Position numbers and translations under genes: made by a program
Part shown: piece after piece, positions 16,718 through 17,784 of the stretch
Numbering within the stretch: the stretch's first letter is position 1
Layout of the letters: every line of letters begins with the position of its first letter
The notes under the pieces: generated by a model
What the model was told of the DNA's origin: nothing
What the model saw: only the letters and a program-made list of their open reading frames with translations
Database searches by the model: none
Source: Hydnum rufescens UP504
Taxonomy: Eukaryota > Basidiomycota > Agaricomycetes > Cantharellales > Hydnaceae
Assembly (NCBI GenBank): GCA_014904985.1
Contig: MU129406.1
Coordinates: 1-17,784, forward strand
Direction of reading: 5' to 3'
DNA: 17,784 bases

Positions 16718-17784
16718 AAATGGAGTTCGCGTCCGATCGTTTTTCCCTTGGTACTGTTCGATGTGCATTTTTAACAGCTTTTAGGGAGTGGTACTCGTGA
16801 GTGAATCTGATAAGAATTGGCTTTGAAAATCAAGAAATACTCCTTCAGAGTATGAAACATGGAAAGATATTGTTACAGGGACCGCATTTTTGATCCGTTT
16901 GTTTCGTGTTTGGTACCGTTCGATAGGTACGATTCGTATCTTTCTGGGCGCGGTCGTTCCGAGTCGATCCGATCAAAAATGACGGAGAAATTCGAAGAAT
17001 ACTCCTTTAGAGTGACATAATCCCTTTCTGGATCATGTGACAGGTCTGTGGGTCCAGAACAAAGGCCAGGCACAGTCCGCATCATTACATAATCACAATT
17101 CTTTGCCCTTAAGGCAAAGGAATGATGTGGAATGGTGGGTTTTGGATGTGTAGAATTTGGATTGTTTCTCCAATGAATGAAGGGTGTGAAAATTAAGGAT
17201 CAGATGGACAATCAATTCATTTGTTTGGTTGGAAAATTGGCCTCGAATGGGGTTTCTATGGTGTAGGGATTTATCCCTCCAACACCGTAATAGACATTCT
17301 TGGTGTCATTAGATGCAGATTTTTAACAGCTTTCTGGGTGTGGTGGTTCTGAGCAGACCTGATGTAAACTGACAGAGAAATTCATTTTTTACTGATGGGT
17401 GTTGATTTTGATAGTAATATCATTCTGTAGAGTTCAGTTTTGACTGTTCTTCGCACACTCAGTACCGTTGGATGCAGATTTTTCATATCTTTCTAGGTGC
17501 AGTTGTTCTGGGAGGATTGGATGTGAACTGACAGAGAAATTCATTTTTTACTGGAAATTCCGGATTTTGATAGTAAAATTGGTCTGGAGAGTGCAGTTTT
17601 GGTCTGTTCGACTTGTGTTTGGTACCGTTTGAAAGGTGTGAATTGTAGCTTTCTAAGCGTTATATGGGCGTACCTCTCCGATCAAAACTGACAGAGTTAT
17701 AGAATGAATTTGATTTCTGTGCATAGCCATAATTAATTTCGTAATTGGTCATGTGATTGTCCAATGGCTGGAAGTGGTGTGATT
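16718..17784 (+). repeat. Degenerate satellite, about 160-bp period, at least five copies
   Basis: A block starting TTGGTACCGTTCGAT, continuing through a TCTTTCTGGG part and ending GACAGAGAAATTC, recurs with starts at 16748, 16910, 17300, 17459 and 17619. Spacings are 162, 390, 159 and 160; the long gap holds about 230 bases of other sequence (about 17020-17260). The copy at 16910 is rich in CpG, while those at 17300 and 17459 carry TG or CA at several of the same places. The array runs to the window end and may continue. Confidence 0.8.

Noticed and set aside
1..17784. Low CpG caused simply by high AT content
   Set aside because: The CpG-poor regions are of moderate GC content and rich in TpG and CpA, and CpG-rich sequence of similar composition lies next to them.

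Overview
The window looks like a transposon-rich, repeat-rich piece of a filamentous fungal genome, most likely a basidiomycete of the Agaricomycetes. The reasons are short introns (about 43-74 nt) with GTnnGT donors, a large multi-exon NACHT-WD40 gene of the kind expanded in these fungi, an LTR retroelement, and a strong TpG/CpA bias in the repeats. The style of the WD40 repeats made me think of Cantharellales, but this is a weak impression. No rRNA, tRNA, CRISPR array or prokaryotic feature was seen.

Layout. Bases 1-1237 are CpG-poor intergenic sequence with one pseudogene fragment (about 200-490, minus strand) and a hairpin at 556-620. Bases 1238 to about 5790 hold one minus-strand gene, a fungal NLR (STAND) protein that I rebuilt as at least six exons. 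It has an N-terminal helical domain resembling the MLKL/HeLo-like cell-death domain, then a NACHT NTPase with clear Walker A and B motifs, then twelve 126-bp WD40 blades and a decayed thirteenth. One base is missing at the end of blade 3 (2791-2794); the array is exactly 12 x 126 - 1 bases long. Bases 5800-7950 are CpG-rich and carry a diverged tandem duplication of a decayed minus-strand gene. Bases 7950-9540 are CpG-poor and hold a second diverged copy of the fragment at 200-490.

Bases 9546-14988 are a complete LTR element. It has 552-bp LTRs, TG...CA ends and a 5-bp target duplication (AATGC). It carries one long ORF of unknown function that starts inside the 5' LTR, and no recognisable reverse transcriptase or integrase, so it is probably non-autonomous. 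Its interior also holds a three-copy 61-62-bp hairpin repeat, decayed AT-rich repeats and a TGGCC-rich minisatellite. Immediately right of the element (15008-15053) is a 16-bp-arm palindrome. The rest is CpG-poor and unassigned, apart from a cluster of TGAGTCA sites near 15800 and a degenerate satellite of about 160 bp running from about 16718 to the window end.

The unifying theme is CpG-directed mutation of repeated DNA. All eight differences between the two LTRs are transitions at CpG sites. The WD40 array is almost CpG-free while the NACHT half of the same gene is CpG-rich. Most WD40 blades carry Cys (TGC) where related repeats usually have Arg. Satellite and minisatellite copies also differ at CpG positions. 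This fits cytosine methylation plus deamination, or a RIP-like process, acting on duplicated sequence, including the recognition domain of an immune-type receptor.
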